64,000 bases of DNA from assembly GCF_018588585.1 (NCBI RefSeq), contig NZ_JAEUFG010000014.1, forward strand, positions 48,302 through 112,301. The letters are read 5' to 3'. Numbering within the stretch: position 1 is the first letter of the stretch; each line of letters opens with the position of its first letter. The notes beneath the pieces are model-generated. The model did not search any database. It saw only the letters and a program-made list of their open reading frames with translations, and was not told the DNA's origin. Origin of the DNA: Bacillus sp. SM2101. Lineage in GTDB: Bacteria; Bacillota; Bacilli; Bacillales; SM2101. Positions 9,609-18,070 of this stretch are shown one piece after another. A program made the position numbers and the translations under genes.

Positions 9609-9668
9609 ATCTCCCTAAATCATCTCTCAAGACAAAATCACACTTTTCAGTATTTTGGTATGATAATA
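9609..9668 (+). promoter_or_regulatory. Conserved upstream block and extended -10 of cassette 1
   Basis: ATCTCCCTAAATC followed by CTCTCAAG (9609-9630) recurs at 52349 and 63410. About 43 bases downstream TTTTGGTATGAT resembles an extended -10 box (TTTGGTAAAAT in copy 2, TTTTGGTAAAAT in copy 3). No good -35 is seen, which suggests an activator or an alternative sigma factor. Confidence 0.5.
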
Positions 9669-9714
9669 GTAACCAAATTTCCCCTTTATGCACTTATATA
9701 TAGCATATTTTGCC

Positions 9715-9748
9715 TAGTAAAACGGTACTTTTTGGTAGCGTTTTACTA
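9715..9748 (+). promoter_or_regulatory. Leader hairpin of cassette 1
   Basis: TAGTAAAACG pairs with CGTTTTACTA, with TAC/GTA above one mismatch. It lies between the -10-like box and the ribosome binding site. The same position is hairpin-forming in copies 2 and 3. It is followed by TATTTTA-GG, not a full U-run, so it is more likely a leader structure or weak attenuator than a terminator. Confidence 0.55.
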
Positions 9749-9797
9749 CTATTTTAAGGCTAAAGTGGATAAGGTGAGAGAAGGGAGAGGAATTAAA

Positions 9798-10013
9798 ATA
9801 AAGAATATTAAACAGTATGATAAAATTTCTGGTGAACTTTTAAAAGCTCTTGGATATGTAGATGAAACTCTAAATAACAGAGGTAACAAATCAATCGACG
9901 AAATAAGAAAAGCAGAGTATCTTTTAGATAGAATCCAACAAGATTTATCAATAATGGAATTAGCTCTTAATAGAAGAAAAAAAATCACTAACCAAGGTAG
10001 AATTGCTAAATGA
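9798..10013 (+). CDS. Cassette 1 small helical protein
   Basis: A 71-residue protein of unknown family, very similar to those at 52500 and 63590. The conserved core is SGELLKALGYVDETLNN, KSIDEIRKAEYLLDRIQQDLS and RRKKITNQGRIAK. It is charged and probably a helical hairpin or coiled coil with a basic tail, and has no signal or membrane segment. The frame stays open upstream to 9660, but similarity among copies begins here. GGGAGAGG precedes the aligned first codon, which is ATA instead of ATG. A GTG at 9774 upstream is the alternative start, though it precedes the purine-rich site. The peptide gene follows ten bases after the stop. Confidence 0.7.
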   Translation: MKNIKQYDKISGELLKALGYVDETLNNRGNKSIDEIRKAEYLLDRIQQDLSIMELALNRRKKITNQGRIAK

Positions 10014-10023
10014 GGTGACAAAG

Positions 10024-10119
10024 TTGAGTAACAATATTAAAAAGCCTGAGCTAAAAGGTTGGCTTTTTTGGGTCATAGCTTTAACACTTGTAGTTGTGAT
10101 TACGGGATCATTAAAATAA
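10024..10119 (+). CDS. Cassette 1 small membrane peptide
   Basis: A 31-residue peptide from TTG at 10024 with GAGGTGA five bases upstream; that site overlaps the stop of the preceding gene. The sequence is a short polar N-terminus (SNNIKKPELKG) followed by one hydrophobic helix (WLFWVIALTLVVVITGSL). Copy 2 at 52726 has the same layout. Tight coupling suggests co-translation with the helical protein. Small single-span peptides can be toxins, regulators or membrane anchors; nothing here decides between these. Confidence 0.65.
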   Translation: MSNNIKKPELKGWLFWVIALTLVVVITGSLK

Positions 10120-10168
10120 GTAAAACCCTAGGGGAAGAAAAATATCAGGGTTTTACTTATTTTTATTT
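10119..10168 (+). terminator. Terminator of cassette 1
   Basis: AGTAAAACCCT pairs with AGGGTTTTACT, followed by TATTTTTATTT. A matching terminator closes cassette 2. Confidence 0.85.
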
Positions 10169-10572
10169 ACTTCATTAAAACTTTACATCCTCCCAGATCA
10201 TTTTCTAACTTCCATCAAATGATTGTGTGCACTAGTCTTCTTACAACCCTCCAAGTCGGATTGCATAGGTTTAGCAAAATGTTATCAAAAGAATTAACAT
10301 GAGCTAATATTTATACTAACGTCATTCTCTCTGTTTTACGTTAACTGAAAGAGCACTTAATATCTATTCCCATCAATCTGTCTAAAAGCACATTCAACGC
10401 CAAAAAAAATAATAGGATCTCCTTAAGATGTAGTCATGATATTGTTATCTAAGTTTGGCTTCAAATAGTTTGAAGAATGGAGGAATGAACTTATCAATTT
10501 TGCCTGATGTTTGAATATTACACTTAACAACAACCTTAAATAATATTTCAGTAATAGATACAAAAATAATAG
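10169..10572. other. Intergenic, nothing recognised
   Basis: AT-rich, stop-dense in all frames, no repeat or RNA gene recognised. Confidence 0.4.
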
Positions 10573-10800
10573 TTACTACTGATACAATTCTACTATAAGC
10601 TAATACCATCTAATAGATATAAATTAGCATATATAACTTATCAAAATGTACATACAGCAACAGTGATGGATTCAAAAACGTATTCTGTATTTGGAACAGT
10701 TCAAGAAGGTTCTAGTCAACGCTTTACATCAAATGGGTTAGTATCGTATATTGGAAAAAGTACCGAGGGTTCTGAGTCACCCGTTTTTTTTTTGAGATAA
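10573..10800 (+). pseudogene. C-terminal remnant of an unknown protein
   Basis: An open stretch of 76 codons without a start. It reads as a beta-rich segment: LAYITYQNVHTATVMDSK, then YSVFGTVQEGSSQRFTSNG, then LVSYIGKSTEGSESPVFFLR. Composition is like exported or structural proteins. Its end overlaps a terminator hairpin, which supports a 3'-end remnant. Confidence 0.4.
10763..10793 (+). terminator. Terminator overlapping the remnant's 3' end
   Basis: GGGT pairs with ACCC with a C/G below, followed by a run of ten Ts. Confidence 0.55.
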
Positions 10801-11105
10801 TCCCATAGCTATAAGATTCACAACACTGAGAGGGTTCTTTTCCTGTAAACACAAAAAATGAAGCACTTTAAGCTGAAGGATTAATAACTTGTAAATATGT
10901 AAGCAATCGTCTTAGGGTCTTTATTGTCGATATTGTTAAAAAAATACGTATAAACTTATTATTCATTTTTTGAGCTTGGAAGATGAATAACCTTAGTATA
11001 AAACATTAATAGTTATAGCATATTGATTAATGGAATTCATTAGGAGAGTTATTATAAAAACGAGAGAAATTCTGAAGAAAACTAAAAGAAAGGTACAAAA
11101 TTACC

Positions 11106-11639
11106 ATGTCAAAAATAAGCAACCTTGAATTTACACCACTAGAAACAAAAAACTTATATTTAAAATTATTAACTCTAGATGACGCAGCAGATGTTTATAA
11201 ACATTTCAGAGACGAAAATATTACAAAATACATGGATATTGAACCATGCAAGGATTTAAAAGAAGCTAAAGAAATAATTCAGTTTCATATTGATGATTCT
11301 GGATGTCGATGGGGTATACATACCAAGAGTAATAATGAATTCGTAGGAACTTGTGGGTTTCATTATTTAAGACAGTCTCATAATATACTTATTGCTGAAA
11401 TTGGATTTGATTTATCTAGTGATTATTGGGGAAAAGGGATAATGTTTGAGGTGTTGCAGGAAATAATTAAATATGGATTTGAATATATGAAGTTAGATGT
11501 GATTGATGCTACAGTGGAACAACAGAATGAAAGATCACAACGATTGATGAATAAATTAGGCTTTATAAAAGCACCAAAATTACAAGATAATCTAATCTAC
11601 TTTTATCTGAACAAGGAAGACATATTTATTACAAAATAA
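11106..11639 (+). CDS. GNAT acetyltransferase, RimJ/RimL-like
   Basis: A 177-residue GNAT of the RimJ/RimL (Acetyltransf_3) type. It begins FTPLETKNLYLKLLTLDDA and has HFRDENITKYMDIEP, GTCGFHY and the acetyl-CoA loop DYWGKGIMFEVLQEII. The C-terminal block VEQQNERSQRLMNKLGF, with its N-x-x-S, is typical. Family members acetylate ribosomal-protein N-termini or small amines; the target here is unknown. The ATG is preceded by AAAGAAAGG. It is a single gene with no partner. Confidence 0.88.
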   Translation: MSKISNLEFTPLETKNLYLKLLTLDDAADVYKHFRDENITKYMDIEPCKDLKEAKEIIQFHIDDSGCRWGIHTKSNNEFVGTCGFHYLRQSHNILIAEIGFDLSSDYWGKGIMFEVLQEIIKYGFEYMKLDVIDATVEQQNERSQRLMNKLGFIKAPKLQDNLIYFYLNKEDIFITK

Positions 11640-11795
11640 TGACACATAAACGATAAATAGTCCGTTATTTTCTAAATACTATTAATTGGTGTTAATTCGA
11701 AAACGAGAATATATGTTTAATGGGATAATAGGTTTACATAATTGAAATAAATCCATCCCAAGCAGGTGGTAGCACCTAAAATGATTATAAAGTAG

Positions 11796-11996
11796 CTACT
11801 TATTGTTCCACTTTCCCCATCATATTCTTTTTTGTTCTTTCCAAATTATATGTCTTTAATTTTTGGTAGGGCTTTCTTATTTAGTGGTGCAATAAACTAT
11901 TGGGCATATAAAAAAAAGAAAGGTATGTCAGCCGGAAGCTTATGGGACGATGAAAAACTAGACCCTTTTTTATATTTAAAACACAATACCTATTGA
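11796..11996 (+). pseudogene. Remnant of a small membrane protein
   Basis: A 66-codon open stretch after a TAG, with no initiator at its front. It reads LLIVPLSPSYSFLFFPNYMS, LIFGRAFLFSGAINYWAYKK and SLWDDEKLDPFLYLK. It has at least one hydrophobic segment. An internal ATG at 11849 exists but lacks a clear ribosome binding site. A strong terminator follows at 12037. Family not recognised. Confidence 0.4.
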
Positions 11997-12036
11997 GAAG
12001 ATTTTTTGTACTGATGGCCAAGTTAAAATTAATTCC

Positions 12037-12080
12037 AAATGACGCATATCTGCATTAAGGATATGCGTCATTTTTATTTT
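12037..12080 (+). terminator. Strong terminator
   Basis: AAATGACGCATATC pairs perfectly with GATATGCGTCATTT, followed by TTATTTTT. It closes the region of the decayed membrane protein. Confidence 0.85.
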
Positions 12081-12306
12081 TAGAGCGATATAGTTAAATA
12101 ACTGTATAGTTTAAACTGATAATAGTTAAAAGAATTGTTATTAAGAGCAAAGTTGTTGAATAAGATTTTTTAGAAGACAGTAAAAAGTGTTCTACGTAGT
12201 TTGAAAATGAGCATCTCATTGAGGCTTTCTAGAAACCACATGAACTGAAATAGAGAGTATGGTCGTGGATCTAGAAGGAAATTTATGCTTTTGGGGGTAT
12301 GACAAA

Positions 12307-12858
12307 ATGGCTGAAGTAATTTATCATGTTGCAGTGTCATTAGATAACTTTATTGCTGATCAAGGGATGTTAACGGGGAATCTTGAGGAAACTCTGTTTT
12401 TATTTGAAGGAGATCATGTCCCTGATTTTCTAACAGATATTCAACAATTTGAATCATTATTGATGGGTGGAAAAACATATGAATTTGGATTTAAATTTGG
12501 AAATAAACCGGGTGAACCTAGCTATAAGGGCATAAAACATTACATTTTTTCAAGCTCTTTGCAGTTTGAATCCAATGAGGAAGTCGAGCTTATCAAAGAA
12601 GATTCTATTGACTTTATCAAGGATCTAAAGCAGCAAGAGAACTGCAAAATTTGGCTATGTGGAGGTGGGGAATTAGCGGGATCGTTGCTTAAACATCAAC
12701 TCATTGATCAATTAGTACTAAAGATTAATCCTATTATAGTTGGCGAAGGAATTTCATTGTTCGGGAACATTAAGCCTTGTTTTAAATTAGAATTAGTGGA
12801 TATGAAACAATATTCTAATGGAATTATTAAACCTACTTACAATATTATTTATACTTAA
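12307..12858 (+). CDS. Dihydrofolate reductase family (RibD C-terminal-like) protein
   Basis: About 183 residues of the RibD_C/DHFR-like fold. It starts AEVIYHVAVSLDNFIAD and carries MGGKTYEFG, YIFSSSLQF, IWLCGGGELAGSLL and INPIIVGEGISLF. The Gly-rich GGG block binds NADPH in the family. Stand-alone members are single-gene reductases of unknown substrate (the YwjB/YyaP type in Bacillus). The ATG at 12307 is chosen because homologues begin there. The frame is open to an earlier ATG at 12259, which would add 16 atypical residues. Confidence 0.85.
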   Translation: MAEVIYHVAVSLDNFIADQGMLTGNLEETLFLFEGDHVPDFLTDIQQFESLLMGGKTYEFGFKFGNKPGEPSYKGIKHYIFSSSLQFESNEEVELIKEDSIDFIKDLKQQENCKIWLCGGGELAGSLLKHQLIDQLVLKINPIIVGEGISLFGNIKPCFKLELVDMKQYSNGIIKPTYNIIYT

Positions 12859-12932
12859 AAAACTTACTGTATCATAACCATTTAATTACTATAAGAGTGA
12901 TTAAATAATTTTACAGACTCTAGTCGGGATAA

Positions 12933-13190
12933 TTATAATGTTAGCGTTGGCTGTGGTACATGTTCTGGATCTGTTGGTAGCCTAGCACAACAATTAACTC
13001 CAGCAAGTGTATATGATGGATATCCATTTTGATGGAAATAAATAAAGTATTAGAGTTTGATTAAAAGCTGATGGACCACATAAGGTAACATTGTATCTAT
13101 AGGAATGAATGTTGACAACAGACTGGCAGTATTCTTATGATAAACGATTTACTACAATGACGGAGTGAAGCTATTGGTCTTGTATCTGGG
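12933..13190 (+). pseudogene. Scattered remnants of an unknown ORF
   Basis: Short coding-like pieces in shifting frames: NVSVGCGTCSGSVGSLAQQL ending SVYDGYPF, then a piece ADGPHKVTLYL, then YYNDGVKLLVLYLG. They suggest a decayed extracellular beta-type protein. No single frame can be rebuilt. Confidence 0.3.
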
Positions 13191-13257
13191 GACTAAAAAT
13201 GGAACAAATGTGATCTTATAAGTAATAAGATCTATCATATGTAGCAAAAGTATTATT

Positions 13258-13292
13258 AAAATCGTAGGTGAACAATACCTGCGATTTTTGTT
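13258..13292. terminator. Bidirectional-type terminator
   Basis: AAAATCGTAGGT pairs with ACCTGCGATTTT, with a following TTGTTT on the plus strand. Confidence 0.7.
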
Positions 13293-13365
13293 TGAACAGG
13301 TCTGAATCCAGCCCTTTAATCGAAGGACATAAAATTTATTCACAATAAACAACTTAACTTATGAA

Positions 13366-13387
13366 AGCCCTACAAATTAGTAGGGCT
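13366..13387 (-). terminator. Terminator of the Nudix gene
   Basis: AGCCCTAC pairs with GTAGGGCT sixteen bases past the minus-strand stop. Confidence 0.6.
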
Positions 13388-13402
13388 AAATAGTACTAAT
13401 TA

Positions 13403-13807
13403 TTAAAATGCACGACTAGCTACATGTCCTTGAAAGTTCAAAGTGTCTGTCACTCGTATTCGTTGAATCTCGCTTAACTCAGATAAAGGGAACCATTTAT
13501 GCTCAGAGTGCTCAGAGCTGAGTATAATCTTGGCATCCTGTGGAATAGAACAACGGAAAATTGCAGCCTGGGTATTTACTATACTATGGTAATAAACTCC
13601 TGTTAATACAGCATCTTCAACATCTACTCCAAGCTCTTCTCTACATTCACGGAATAATGCTTGATGAATAGTTTCTCCAGGCTCAACACTCCCGCCTGGT
13701 AAGCTCCACCCTTTATTCCCATATGTTCGCTTTAATAGGAGAACATTACCTTCCGAATTAAATATTATTGCATGAGAACCAAATCTAAAAGTATCATTGA
13801 AAGCCAT
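13403..13807 (-). CDS. Nudix hydrolase
   Basis: A 134-residue Nudix protein that cleaves nucleoside diphosphates linked to another group, with a divalent metal. The Nudix box is complete: G-S-V-E-P-G-E, seven residues, then RECREELGV, matching G-x5-E-x7-R-E-U-x-E-E-x-G-U. Upstream, FRFGSHAIIFNSEGNVLLLK is the usual first strand pair. The specific substrate is not readable. It is a single gene, with a terminator immediately downstream. Confidence 0.9.
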   Translation of the reverse strand: MAFNDTFRFGSHAIIFNSEGNVLLLKRTYGNKGWSLPGGSVEPGETIHQALFRECREELGVDVEDAVLTGVYYHSIVNTQAAIFRCSIPQDAKIILSSEHSEHKWFPLSELSEIQRIRVTDTLNFQGHVASRAF

Positions 13808-14070
13808 GTTTTTCCCCCGTCGTAAGTCTTCGTTAGATTTTTACTAGTTATCTATTCTACACAAGTACTGTATAATCCTTTGCTTATCAATAACAGCAAA
13901 CCTTGTGAAAAGAATAAATAAATTATTACTACTTCTTCAATATTTTTATGGCCATTTTTGTAACATTTACATAACCTCATCCGTATTACATATATAAAAT
14001 GCTATTTCATTAACAAATGGCGGAGCAGGATCGTAACGCAACATTAAACTAAAACAAGGTAGGAGTTGAA

Positions 14071-14274
14071 ATGATGCCTTTGTGGTTATTTGTCGTAGGT
14101 ATATTTGGTGGGTTACTATGCTTAGGTTTTATTATTGATTCTAGGGCTAAGAAAAAGAATAGAAGATTTGAACCAGAAGAGGGAATAAAAAATGCTTCGA
14201 GTTCTCAGCAAATCTATACTGAACAATATCTTGACCAAGAAAGAAAAAATACAGGATACGATAATTTACATTAA
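14071..14274 (+). CDS. Small single-span membrane protein
   Basis: A 67-residue protein. An N-terminal hydrophobic segment (LWLFVVGIFGGLLCLGFII) is followed by a charged, low-complexity cytoplasmic tail (SRAKKKNRRFEPEEG). It starts at ATG 14071 or 14074 with TAGGAG upstream. It ends 40 bases before the lipoprotein gene and may be co-transcribed with it. No family recognised; such proteins are common in Bacillus. Confidence 0.7.
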   Translation: MMPLWLFVVGIFGGLLCLGFIIDSRAKKKNRRFEPEEGIKNASSSQQIYTEQYLDQERKNTGYDNLH

Positions 14275-14313
14275 ACATAAATATAAAACTGCTCTAAGTT
14301 GAGGGGAAAATAT

Positions 14314-14757
14314 TTGAAAAAGACAAGTATGACATTATTAATGATGTTAGTAGTATTAACATCTTGTTCTAAGGAAGAAATTATAACATATGAATACACA
14401 TTTAGCGGAGAAGGGGAATATTGGAAAGGTACATTTATTACAGCTGGTACACAAATTTGGGGAGATGATAAGGGACAGCTCACTTATAATTATGAAGATA
14501 ATGAAGAGTTTATGTTGGAGTATATTGGAGAAACTAATGAAATTTTACAAATAGAGTCTCTAGAGTATAGCTATACAACATCTTCGGGAGGTCATAATAG
14601 TAGAAGAACGTTTACAGAGCCACCAACTGAGCATATATTTACTTCATCTAGCTCTTCAAAAGGTGGTGCAAAAGTTCAAGAGAATGAAATAATACAAGTT
14701 ACTGTAAAATGGGATCAGCTTGAAGAAGAATTTGTACTAATTGCTGACAATAATTAA
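14314..14757 (+). CDS. Putative lipoprotein
   Basis: A 147-residue protein with a lipoprotein signal: KKTSMTLLMMLVVLTSC, with lipobox L-T-S-C and a Ser after it. The start is TTG at 14314 with GAGGGGA six bases upstream. The mature part is acidic and beta-rich (YEYTFSGEGEYWKGTF, LTYNYEDNEEF) with a Ser-rich stretch (FTSSSSSKGG). It should be anchored to the outer face of the membrane. Function unknown; the mature domain resembles other small Bacillus lipoproteins in composition only. Confidence 0.78.
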   Translation: MKKTSMTLLMMLVVLTSCSKEEIITYEYTFSGEGEYWKGTFITAGTQIWGDDKGQLTYNYEDNEEFMLEYIGETNEILQIESLEYSYTTSSGGHNSRRTFTEPPTEHIFTSSSSSKGGAKVQENEIIQVTVKWDQLEEEFVLIADNN

Positions 14758-14943
14758 CCTTTTTTATGAAGGAGTAGCTTTGTATCAAAATAAAATACGT
14801 AACTAAAGTTCATTTTGTATGTGGTTTTATATTGATCACAATGTTATGTGAAAGAATGTATAGTTGTCATGCATCCAACACAAAATATATTTACTACAAT
14901 CCTTTTTTATATAATGACTGACATTCGCTTTCTCCCTTATTTC

Positions 14944-14970
14944 AAAGCACTCATATACGGGTGCTTTTTA
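14944..14970 (+). terminator. Terminator
   Basis: AAAGCAC pairs with GTGCTTT, followed by TTTATA. It separates the lipoprotein from the DUF3238 gene. Confidence 0.7.
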
Positions 14971-15009
14971 TACTTTGACGAGAATACTATTTACATGGAG
15001 GTATAGCAC

Positions 15010-16284
15010 ATGGAAAAAATGATAGCATTTGTTGCAGCTTTGGTTTTTTTTCCAGCTCTTACTTATTCAGAAGACGACATACTAGCTCAAGAAAAATTTA
15101 ATAATATTATAAAGGTTGAGAGTATTATTGAATCAATAAATTCAATTACCATATATTGGCATGACTATGAACATGTAAATAATATTTACAGAGATGGGGT
15201 GAAATTACACACTGGAAGTGATAATGAAATTATTGATACTAACTTAAAACCTGGATATATATATACATATATAATAGAAGCTTTAGATTCCAAAGGAAAA
15301 ATATTGGATGTTGTAAAAATACAAACATCTACAGAACCGCCCGACAAAAATATCGATGATTCATTGGGAGATATGGTTGTAACAACAATCGGAAAAAATT
15401 CATATATCGCGATTGATTGGGAAGATATTCAAAACATAACAAGCTATGAAATATTTAGAAATGATGAACACCTTACTACAGTAATGAAAAGTGAATTTAC
15501 AGATCATAATATTACCTTAGATGAAGAGTACACATATAAAATTGTTGGCGCAAGAAAAGTCAAAAAGGATAAAAGAGATAAAATAGACAAAGGTATAAAT
15601 AACAATAGGCTTCAGAACAAACAAAAAGAAGAATTGTATATAGAAGAATTTGAAATAAGTAAACACGTTGGTGCTATAAGAAATCACATTGTTGGAGAAA
15701 GTAAAGCTGTCAAAGACCAAGACATGACTAAGCGATGGGAATTAAGGTATACGACCTTTCTTAAAGATAAATGGGTTAAGAATCCAAACGGGCTTTCAAA
15801 ATACAAATGGTTTTCTGGTGATAACAGAGGGTATAGTGCTACTAGTTTAAGTTACAGAACAAGAACACATGTAAATATTTGCTTTTGTTCAGCAGCTGAA
15901 TCAGTTACGTTAGAAAGATACGTTGGTACAACTCATGGATACGATGTAAACAAAAAACTCATTGACAGTGATACAGCATCTGAAGCTGGAATAGTATTAA
16001 TTAATGTTGATATAGATTCAGCTAAAATAAAATTTGATGTAGATCACGGTGTTGGTAATCCATTAGTAGCTTCTCTAGATGTAAATTATGAATTAGTGGG
16101 TGAATTTTATAGTAATGGGAACTACAAACTTTCTGGAGAACATGACCAAGCTCCTCATCATGAGGTATATTTAAAAAGAAGCAACAGCTCTTCTTGGGAA
16201 ACAGTGTACAAAGCAGCAAGTAAAGGCATTGAACGGCTTGCTCCACCATTTATTAATAAAAAATGGAGTAAATCAAACTTTTAA
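15010..16284 (+). CDS. Secreted FN3-like / DUF3238 protein
   Basis: A 424-residue exported protein. The N-terminus (MEKMIAFVAALVFFPALTYS) is a signal peptide. Two FN3-like modules follow: near 35-105 (SITIYWHDYEHVNNIYRDG) and 120-185 (YIAIDWEDIQNITSYEIF). After a Lys-rich linker the C-terminal ~180 residues match DUF3238: ELRYTTFLKDKW, WFSGDNRGY, YRTRTHVNICF, VGNPLVASLDVNYEL and SGEHDQAPHHEVYLK. DUF3238 proteins occur in Bacillus and are secreted, with no known activity. The ATG has GGAGG upstream. The FN3 protein at 17429, on the other strand, may be a functional relative. Confidence 0.82.
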   Translation: MEKMIAFVAALVFFPALTYSEDDILAQEKFNNIIKVESIIESINSITIYWHDYEHVNNIYRDGVKLHTGSDNEIIDTNLKPGYIYTYIIEALDSKGKILDVVKIQTSTEPPDKNIDDSLGDMVVTTIGKNSYIAIDWEDIQNITSYEIFRNDEHLTTVMKSEFTDHNITLDEEYTYKIVGARKVKKDKRDKIDKGINNNRLQNKQKEELYIEEFEISKHVGAIRNHIVGESKAVKDQDMTKRWELRYTTFLKDKWVKNPNGLSKYKWFSGDNRGYSATSLSYRTRTHVNICFCSAAESVTLERYVGTTHGYDVNKKLIDSDTASEAGIVLINVDIDSAKIKFDVDHGVGNPLVASLDVNYELVGEFYSNGNYKLSGEHDQAPHHEVYLKRSNSSSWETVYKAASKGIERLAPPFINKKWSKSNF

Positions 16285-16593
16285 TAACCTTTAACATAGT
16301 ATCTCTATGTTTGGTAAAGTAAAAATAAAAAGTAAAATGCAGACTTCTTAATTATTGATACAAGTTTTTGTCGTAGTGATTGTTGTTTCGTTCTAAAATA
16401 TAACCACTGTAAAATTAGCGGACCTTTTCTATGTTAAAAGTAAGAGGGTTTGCAAAAAACTCCTTTTGTAGTAAAAACCTTACGACAAGAGCCTCGGTAT
16501 ATATCCTGCACAGTTTTGATGTAAATTAAGGTGGAGTTTAGCAAGAAATATTTGAAACAACCTCACTAATTAAATTGTAATGGAGGGATGAGT
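16285..16593. other. Intergenic with a decayed MITE-like repeat
   Basis: Bases ~16361-16493 resemble, in reverse orientation, the ~160-bp repeat described below (GTGATTGTTGTTTCGTTCTAA at the left, TACGACAAGAGCC at the right). It is strongly diverged. The rest is AT-rich spacer before the membrane protein. Confidence 0.4.
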
Positions 16594-17016
16594 ATGTTAC
16601 AAAAATTCTTAGTATCAGTTTTTTCAGCTATTGTAATAAGTCTAATTCTAGCAATCTATAGTTATACTCCACAATTAGAAAGGTTATCAAAATCAAGTTA
16701 TGCTTCTTTTTCAGGTTTAGTGAGCCTTTACTTGATTTACATAACTCCTTTGTTTATTATTATTGGAGTTCCAGTATCTATCATTATTGAGAAAATTAAT
16801 GAAATAAAATTAATTAGGTCTACAGCTGATAATTACTTTTATAATATTGGGCTATATACGTTGGCTGGTGGTATAGTTGGGAATATGCTCTTTTTATTTA
16901 TTTCAGTTAATGACATGATTAACTATTTGCCATTGATTTTCTTCTGTCTTTTTTCATCAATTGTTTTTTATCACATCTCTTTGTTTATTCGTAAATTACT
17001 TAATCCAAAATACTAA
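16594..17016 (+). CDS. Four-span membrane protein, possibly UPF0715
   Basis: About 140 residues with four hydrophobic segments (LVSVFSAIVISLILAIY, SLYLIYITPLFIIIGVPVSI, LYTLAGGIVGNMLFLFI, LIFFCLFSSIVFY). The layout and the IIIGVPVSIIIEK loop resemble the small Bacillus UPF0715 membrane proteins; that assignment is tentative. Of two ATGs, the one at 16594 is chosen because GGAGGG lies six bases before it, whereas the ATG at 16588 directly abuts GGAGGG. Function unknown. Confidence 0.7.
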   Translation: MLQKFLVSVFSAIVISLILAIYSYTPQLERLSKSSYASFSGLVSLYLIYITPLFIIIGVPVSIIIEKINEIKLIRSTADNYFYNIGLYTLAGGIVGNMLFLFISVNDMINYLPLIFFCLFSSIVFYHISLFIRKLLNPKY

Positions 17017-17384
17017 CTAGTAAGATAATTTTTTGATCTTCAAATACCTCCCCCTTAATTTCAATTCCAATTTAGCTTAATACATACCGAGATCTATACA
17101 GTCATAAAAACTAGCACAACGTATCTGTCTAGAACGGTTAAAAATGTTAACAAGCAAAATTATAGGAGCGGTAAGCCTTTCAATAAAATTTTCCGATTCC
17201 ACATGATAGATATTTTTCAAAAAAAGAATCTGCAAAGCAATTTAACCCTTGTATTTAGTAATTGTAATGGGAAGTCGAGATAAAAGAATGATTTATTAGA
17301 ATAAGATATAACTATAACTGTATACTGCTGTGTTTGTTAGTTGAATGACGTTAATAACAATATTTAATAATAAACCTCTTAAAA
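17017..17384. other. Intergenic between convergent genes
   Basis: AT-rich, stop-dense, no repeat or gene recognised. Confidence 0.4.
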
Positions 17385-17414
17385 AGAGATCGAGAAAATA
17401 ATAACTCGATCTCT
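17385..17414 (-). terminator. Terminator of the FN3 protein gene
   Basis: AGAGATCGAG pairs perfectly with CTCGATCTCT, followed on the minus strand by TTTTTAA. Confidence 0.85.
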
Positions 17415-17428
17415 AAGTGTACATTTAA

Positions 17429-18070
17429 TTATTCGGAGTCATATTGAAACCCTAGTATTTGATACGTGAAGCTGAAGTTTTCTACAGCTCGAAGGTCATC
17501 AAATTCCATCATCCATGAGCCGTTACTTGTATGCTTCATGTGTTCATCATATTGTTGACCATTTATTGTATAGTGAATGATTACATAATCAGATATAAAA
17601 CCTTGATTTAACCAAATCGCTCCAGCATTAGGGTTAGCTCTACTCCAACGAATATCCTCATATCCGTAATCAGTATAATCATCAGCAATAATTGACTCCA
17701 TATTAGATAATGCCAATTCATTGCCTTCTTCATCTACTGCTGTCACATAATAGTATTTTGTTTCATTAGCATAAATGCCATTTGAGTCAGTGAAATCAGT
17801 TGCTGATGAAACTTCTGCTAGGAGTGTACCAGCATCACCAAGATTGAAATCCGAGTTAGTACTTGAGTAAATATTGTAGTGATCTATATCTAACGTATTA
17901 CTTTCCCAGGTTAGTGCGATTTCTGATGGTTCTTCTTTTAAAGAGGTCGATAACTCAATATGATTTTCACGTATTGTTGATTCTGCGAAGGAGTGGTGTA
18001 TTACAAGATTAGAAAAGAAAAGAATTACTGTTGCTAGAATACTTGTTTTCTTAATACTAGATTTCAACAT
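17429..18070 (-). CDS. Secreted FN3-domain protein
   Basis: A 213-residue protein with a signal peptide (KKTSILATVILFFSNLVIHHS, cleavage near FAES). An FN3-like module follows (EIALTWESNTLDIDHYNIYS and TKYYYVTAVDEEGN, about residues 45-125). The C-terminal ~75 residues are aromatic-rich (IHYTINGQQYDEHM, SWMMEFDDL), like carbohydrate-binding tails of some Bacillus glucanases; that likeness is weak. AGGAGGGC precedes the ATG at 18070. The role is probably extracellular binding. No catalytic domain is visible. Confidence 0.75.
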   Translation of the reverse strand: MLKSSIKKTSILATVILFFSNLVIHHSFAESTIRENHIELSTSLKEEPSEIALTWESNTLDIDHYNIYSSTNSDFNLGDAGTLLAEVSSATDFTDSNGIYANETKYYYVTAVDEEGNELALSNMESIIADDYTDYGYEDIRWSRANPNAGAIWLNQGFISDYVIIHYTINGQQYDEHMKHTSNGSWMMEFDDLRAVENFSFTYQILGFQYDSE

